A stretch of 25,487 bases of DNA from Fodinibacter sp035633415 (GTDB lineage: Bacteria > Actinomycetota > Actinomycetes > Actinomycetales > Dermatophilaceae). This document shows positions 21,598-25,487 of this stretch, piece after piece. The stretch spans positions 1 through 25,487 of the forward strand of contig DASQEZ010000313.1 of NCBI GenBank assembly GCA_035633415.1, in the 5' to 3' direction. A model generated the notes under the pieces. It searched no databases, was not told where the DNA came from, and saw only the letters and a program-made list of their open reading frames with translations. The translations under genes were made by a program, and so were the position numbers. Numbering within the stretch: the stretch's first letter is position 1; every line of letters starts with the position of its first letter.

Positions 21598-22130
21598 GCG
21601 CCGGGGTCGGCGGCTCGAGCGAGCCGAGCGAGCCGACCGCGGAGCAGCTGCTCGACCTGCGGCTGCGGGTCAACGGTGTCGTGCGCTCGGCGAGGGTGCC
21701 GGCCCGCCGGCTGCTGTCCGACGTGCTGCGCCACGACCTCGCCCTCACGGGGACGCACGTCGGCTGCGAGCACGGCGTGTGCGGCGCGTGCACCGTGCTC
21801 GTCGACGGCGCGCCGATGCGGTCGTGCCTGATGTTCGCGGTCTCGGCGCAGGCCCACGAGATCACCACCGTCGAGGGCATCGGGAACGACCCCGAGGCGA
21901 TGAGCCCGGTGCAGCAGGCGTTCGCCGAGTGCCACGGGCTGCAGTGCGGCTTCTGCACCCCTGGCTTCGTCACGACGATCACCGCGTACCTCGAGGAGAA
22001 CCCCGACCCCACGCCGGAGGAGGCCCGTGAGGCCATCTCGGGCAACCTGTGCCGTTGTACCGGCTACCAGAACATCGTCAAGGCCGTCGGCCGCGCCGCC
22101 GAGATCCGCCGCGAGGGGGTGGCGCGATGA
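21594..22130 (+). CDS. Molybdenum hydroxylase, [2Fe-2S] small subunit
   Basis: 178 residues. An N-terminal plant-type ferredoxin domain has C58, C63, C66 (CEHGVCGAC) and C78. The C-terminal four-helix domain binds the second cluster with C118/C121 (LQCGFCTPGF) and C153/C155 (GNLCRCTGYQNI). All eight cluster ligands are present. It relays electrons between the molybdenum cofactor subunit and the FAD subunit. The first 20 residues (Ser/Glu/Pro-rich) are an extension before the LRLRVNG strand that usually opens the family. ATG 21594 overlaps the preceding stop, and its own stop overlaps the large-subunit ATG. Confidence 0.94.
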   Translation: MSAGVGGSSEPSEPTAEQLLDLRLRVNGVVRSARVPARRLLSDVLRHDLALTGTHVGCEHGVCGACTVLVDGAPMRSCLMFAVSAQAHEITTVEGIGNDPEAMSPVQQAFAECHGLQCGFCTPGFVTTITAYLEENPDPTPEEAREAISGNLCRCTGYQNIVKAVGRAAEIRREGVAR

Positions 22131-24538
22131 GCACGCGACAGTTCGGCGAGAAGGTGCAGCGCCGTGAGGACCCCCGGCTGCTCACCGGCAACGGCCGCTA
22201 CCTCGACGACCTCGGCCACGACGCCCTGGAAGTGGCCTTCGTGCGCAGCCCGCACGCCCACGCCCGCGTCGTCGACATCGACATCGACGACGCCTGGGAG
22301 GTCGACGGCGTCGAGGCGGTCTACACCTGGGACGACCTTCCCGGGCGGGTGGCCGAGCCGCTGCCGGTGCTCATCCCCCACCCCGCGCTCACCCACGCCC
22401 GCACCGGGTACTGCCTGGCCAGGGACGAGGTCAACCACGTCGGCGAGGCGGTGGTCATGGTCGTCGCCCGTGACCGCTACGTCGCCGAGGACGCCGCGCA
22501 GCGGATCAAGGTCACCTACGCGCAGCTGCCGGTCGTCATCGGCATCGACAACGCCCGTTCGGGCGGCGCGCTGGTGCACCACGACGTGCCCGGCAACGTC
22601 AGCGCCCACCTGCTGCAGGAGGTCGGCGACCTCGAGACGGCCCTGGCCGCGGCCCCCAACCGCCTCACCCTCGACCTGTCCATCGAGCGCAGTGCCTGCA
22701 CCCCGATGGAGGGAAAGGGTGTCTACGCCAAGTGGGACCTCGACGAGGGCTCGCTGCGCCTGTACTCCTCCACCCAGACCACGACCGGCGTGCGTGCCGC
22801 CGTCGCCGCGAAGCTCGGGATGCCGCTCGCCAAGGTCGAGTGCATCGCCCCCGACGTGGGCGGTGGGTTCGGCGTGAAGATCGTGCACCCTTGGCCCGAG
22901 GAGGTGCTGGTGCCCTGGGCGGCGCGCAACCTGGGCCGTGACGTGAAGTGGACCGAGGACCGCCGAGAGCACTTCATCTCCAGCTCGCACGAGCGAGGAC
23001 AGCTGCAGGAGGTCACCGTCGGCTTCGACGACGAGGGCCACCTCCTCGCGCTCGACGTGAGGTTCTGGCACGACAACGGCGCCTACACGCCGTACGGCAT
23101 CATCGTGCCGATCATCACGGCCACCCAGCTGCTCGGCCCCTACAAGCCGGGCGCCTACCGTGTCGAGTTCTGGTCGCTCTACACCAACACCGTTCTGGTG
23201 ACGCCGTATCGGGGCGCCGGGCGCCCCCAGGGCTGCTACGCCATGGAGCGTGCGATGGATGCGATCGCGGCGCACCTGGGTCTGGACCGGACCGAGGTGC
23301 GCTCGCGCAACTTCATCCAGCCCGAGGAGATGCCTTACGACCACGGGCTGATGTTCCAGGACGGCCGGCCGCTGAAGTACGACTCCGGCGACTTCCCGGC
23401 ATCCTTGGCCAAGCTCAAGGCGCTCGTCGGCTGGGACGACTTCGCGGACTACCGCGAGCAGGCCGAGCGCGAGGGCCGGAAGGTCGGGCTCGGCATCGGC
23501 TGCTACGTCGAGGGCACCGGCGTCGGCCCCTACGAGGGCGGCCACGTGCACGTCGAGACCAGCGGGCGGGTCAACGTCGCCACCGGCCTGACCACCCAGG
23601 GCCAGGGCCACCAGACGATCCTCGCCCAGATCGTCGCCGACGAGCTCGGCGTGCGCATCGAGGACGTCCACGTCACCACCGGGGACACCCGCCGGATGCC
23701 GTACGCCGTAGGCACGTTCGCCTCGCGTGGTGCGGTGATGTCGGGCAACGCCGTGGCGCTGGCAGCCCGCGCGGTGCGGGCGAAGGCGCTGCGGATCGCG
23801 GCCGACGCGCTCGAGGTATCACCCGACGCCCTCGAGATCGACGACGGCGTCATCTCGGTCAAGGGCGCACCCGGCACCTCGATCGCCCTCTCGACGGTCG
23901 CGGTGCTGTCGAACCCCCTGCGCTACGCCTTCGACCAGTCCGCCGCTGCAGCAACCCAGTTCGCCGGCACCTTCGACCCGGACAAGCCTCCGGTGGCCGA
24001 CGACGAGGAGCCTGGCCTGGAGGGCAAGGACTTCTACTCCCCCACGCAGGCCACCTTCGCCAACGGCATGCACGCGGCGATCGTCGAGACGGACCCGGTC
24101 ACCGCCGAGATCCGCATCCTGCGCTACTGCGTCGTCCACGACTGCGGCGTCATGGTCAACCCGATGATCGTCGAGGGCCAGGTGCACGGTGGCGTCGCCC
24201 AGGGCGTCGGTGGTGCCCTCTACGAGCGAATGGTCTACGACGAGTCCGGGCAGCTGCTCAACGCGTCGTTCATGGATTTCCTCGTCCCCTACGCCTCCGA
24301 GGTCCCCCACATCGAGACCGACCACCTCGAGACCCCCAGCCCGCTCAACCCCCTCGGCCTCAAGGGCGCCGGCGAGGCCGGCACCATCCCGGTGTCCGCG
24401 GTCATCGCGTCCGCCATCGAGGATGCCGAGGGGTTCCCCATCCGCTCGATGCCGATCAGCCCGGTCGAGCTCTGGGAGCTGCGCCAGCAGCACGCACCGA
24501 CCACCGACCCCGTTCCCGCGCAGGAAGGTTCGCGATGA
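22127..24538 (+). CDS. Molybdenum hydroxylase, molybdopterin-binding large subunit
   Basis: 803 residues, full length for the family. It holds the molybdenum-cytosine dinucleotide cofactor and hydroxylates the substrate carbon. Seen: KVQRREDPRLLTGNGRYLDD start, DVGGGFGVKI, the active-site loop PYRGAGRPQG at 360-369, GIGCYVEGTGVGPYEGG, TQGQGHQTILAQI, the MCD-binding ATFANGMHAAIVETD region, and GAGEAGT with catalytic E750. The loop is not the CSFR form of true CO dehydrogenase, so it belongs with the broad 'form II' and purine/N-heterocycle group. Context (PucR-type regulator, nucleobase permease, amidohydrolase) favours a purine or related heterocycle; the substrate is not provable here. ATG 22127 overlaps the previous stop; no breaks. 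Confidence 0.93.
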   Translation: MSTRQFGEKVQRREDPRLLTGNGRYLDDLGHDALEVAFVRSPHAHARVVDIDIDDAWEVDGVEAVYTWDDLPGRVAEPLPVLIPHPALTHARTGYCLARDEVNHVGEAVVMVVARDRYVAEDAAQRIKVTYAQLPVVIGIDNARSGGALVHHDVPGNVSAHLLQEVGDLETALAAAPNRLTLDLSIERSACTPMEGKGVYAKWDLDEGSLRLYSSTQTTTGVRAAVAAKLGMPLAKVECIAPDVGGGFGVKIVHPWPEEVLVPWAARNLGRDVKWTEDRREHFISSSHERGQLQEVTVGFDDEGHLLALDVRFWHDNGAYTPYGIIVPIITATQLLGPYKPGAYRVEFWSLYTNTVLVTPYRGAGRPQGCYAMERAMDAIAAHLGLDRTEVRSRNFIQPEEMPYDHGLMFQDGRPLKYDSGDFPASLAKLKALVGWDDFADYREQAEREGRKVGLGIGCYVEGTGVGPYEGGHVHVETSGRVNVATGLTTQGQGHQTILAQIVADELGVRIEDVHVTTGDTRRMPYAVGTFASRGAVMSGNAVALAARAVRAKALRIAADALEVSPDALEIDDGVISVKGAPGTSIALSTVAVLSNPLRYAFDQSAAAATQFAGTFDPDKPPVADDEEPGLEGKDFYSPTQATFANGMHAAIVETDPVTAEIRILRYCVVHDCGVMVNPMIVEGQVHGGVAQGVGGALYERMVYDESGQLLNASFMDFLVPYASEVPHIETDHLETPSPLNPLGLKGAGEAGTIPVSAVIASAIEDAEGFPIRSMPISPVELWELRQQHAPTTDPVPAQEGSR

Positions 24539-25203
24539 AGATCTCCGGAAGCTCCACGCTCGATTCCCCCGTCGACAAGGTGTGGGAGGCGATCCAGGAT
24601 CCCGCCGTGCTGGCCCGCTGCCTGCCGGGCTGCGAGTCCCTGGCCGTGGTCGGCGAGGACCGCTACGCCATGACGGTCACGGCCGGCGTCGCCGCCATCA
24701 AGGGCTCGTACGCCGGCGAGGTGTCGCTCTTCGACAAGGTCGCCCCGAGCTCGCTGACCATGCGGGCGTCCGGGGCCGGCGCCCCCGGCACCATCGACGC
24801 CGACGTCAAGGTGCTGCTGGCACCGTCGGCCGACGGTGGCACCGACCTGTCCTACGACGCCGACGCCTCGGTGGGCGGGGCCATCGGCGGCGTCGGCCAG
24901 CGGATGCTCGCCGGCGTCACCAAGAAGATGGCCGGCCAGTTCTTCACCGCGCTCGACCGCGACATCGCCGGGCTCCCCCCGCTCGGTGCCGAAGGTGCGG
25001 CCGTGGGTGCACCGGCCGGTGCGGGCGAGGGCGCGGTCTACCCGGGCCGGGCTGCCACGGCGAACGCCAACGCCACGCTGAGCCTGGACAACGGGGCCGG
25101 TTTCGCGCTCGGGGTGCTCGTCGGAGGCCTGCTGGCCCTGGCGGGCGTGGCCCTGGGCGCCCGGATCGGCCGCGGGTCCCACGCTGTGCGTGGAGGGCGC
25201 TGA
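24535..25203 (+). CDS. CoxG-like SRPBCC protein with C-terminal membrane anchor
   Basis: 222 residues. The first 150 match the CoxG family (carbon monoxide dehydrogenase subunit G, SRPBCC fold): MKISGSSTLDSPVDKVWEAIQDPAVLARCLPGCESL, FDKVAPSSLTMRASGAG and GGAIGGVGQRMLAGVTKKMAGQFF, each typical. A Gly/Ala linker is followed by one membrane helix at about 187-210 (GFALGVLVGGLLALAGVALGA). In CO-oxidising bacteria CoxG helps hold the hydroxylase at the membrane; a similar role is likely here even though the enzyme is not a true CO dehydrogenase. ATG 24535 overlaps the large-subunit stop, and its stop shares bases with the next ATG (TGATG). Confidence 0.9.
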   Translation: MKISGSSTLDSPVDKVWEAIQDPAVLARCLPGCESLAVVGEDRYAMTVTAGVAAIKGSYAGEVSLFDKVAPSSLTMRASGAGAPGTIDADVKVLLAPSADGGTDLSYDADASVGGAIGGVGQRMLAGVTKKMAGQFFTALDRDIAGLPPLGAEGAAVGAPAGAGEGAVYPGRAATANANATLSLDNGAGFALGVLVGGLLALAGVALGARIGRGSHAVRGGR

Positions 25204-25487
25204 TGCGTGCCTTCACCGCCGCCGCCGTGCAGGTCGCCCCCGTGCCGGGGCCGCTGACCGCCGCGTCGATCACCGCCAACCTCGACAAGCTCGTCGACGT
25301 CACCCGTCGGTGCGTCGAGGCCTCCGGTGCCGAGCTCGTCGTGCTGCCCGAGTCGGCCACCACCGGCTTCACCCCGGGCTGCCCCACCGAGGAGCTCTGG
25401 GAGCTGGTCTCCGAGCTGCCCGGCCCGGTGATCGCCCCGCTGAACGACGTCGCTGCCGAGCTCGGCATCCACCTGGTCGCCGGCAGC
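25203..25487 (+). CDS. Nitrilase-superfamily amidohydrolase, N-terminal part (3' end outside window)
   Basis: 95 codons to the window edge. The start is typical of carbon-nitrogen hydrolases: FTAAAVQVAPV, NLDKLVDVTRRCVEASGAELVVLPESATTGF with the first catalytic residue E50, and a following GPVIAPLNDVAAELGIHLVAGS strand-helix. The Lys and Cys of the catalytic triad lie beyond the window. Such enzymes cleave amides, N-carbamoyl groups or nitriles. As fifth gene of the hydroxylase operon (ATG 25203 overlaps the CoxG-like stop as TGATG), it probably acts on a ring-opened or carbamoylated product of the hydroxylated heterocycle; this is inference. Confidence 0.88.
   Translation, partial: MRAFTAAAVQVAPVPGPLTAASITANLDKLVDVTRRCVEASGAELVVLPESATTGFTPGCPTEELWELVSELPGPVIAPLNDVAAELGIHLVAGS

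Noticed and set aside
20722..25203. True carbon monoxide dehydrogenase operon (coxMSLG)
   Set aside because: Gene order and CoxG fit, but the large subunit has PYRGAGR at 360-366, not the Cys-containing CSFR loop of CO-oxidising enzymes.

Overview
The window is a very GC-rich stretch of chromosome with GTG starts, 4-bp ATGA/GTGA gene overlaps, leaderless starts behind TANNNT -10 boxes, and a PknG-type kinase. All of this points to a high-GC Gram-positive actinobacterium. The family cannot be proven from sequence alone; my inference is an Intrasporangiaceae-like member of the Micrococcales.

Layout. (1) 1-275: the end of malate dehydrogenase, closed by a strong hairpin. (2) 442-13578: one long signalling locus, all on the plus strand. 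It encodes a TelA-family protein, a small unknown protein, a CbbX/SpoVK-type AAA+ ATPase, a four-helix membrane protein like GlnX, a glutamate/glutamine-type binding lipoprotein like GlnH, an unknown helical protein, a PknG-type Ser/Thr kinase, a zinc-ribbon PP2C phosphatase, then after a 484-bp gap a VWA-domain protein and a zinc-ribbon FHA protein. From 1703 to 10942 the seven genes all overlap by 4 bp. In mycobacteria GlnH and GlnX sense amino acids outside the cell and signal to PknG, which controls central nitrogen/carbon metabolism through an FHA protein. Here that core sits inside a TelA/AAA/VWA/phosphatase/FHA module and looks like one extended pathway. (3) 13636-15641, minus strand: folD and a ChaA-type Ca2+/H+ antiporter, translationally coupled. 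(4) 15680-17031, minus strand: a decayed fdrA/DUF1116/DUF2877 (oxamate carbamoyltransferase-type) operon. The DUF2877 gene has an in-frame TAG and carries three copies of a 40-bp palindrome, all translated in the same phase. The next ORF is a 124-codon fusion of the start of fdrA to the end of a DUF1116 gene. (5) 17066-18463: a PucR-type regulator, divergent from the decayed operon, then a small conserved gene on the minus strand. (6) 19098-25487: a nucleobase permease of the NCS2 family (UraA-like signature), a terminator, and a tightly overlapping operon for a three-subunit molybdenum hydroxylase, a CoxG-like protein and the start of a nitrilase-superfamily amidohydrolase.

Regions 4-6 read as a nucleobase/ureide catabolism locus whose last, oxamate-cleaving steps have been lost while the regulator, transporter and hydroxylase remain. 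The best candidates for something undescribed are the extended PknG locus with its shared zinc-ribbon tags, and the in-frame palindromic elements in the decaying DUF2877 gene.
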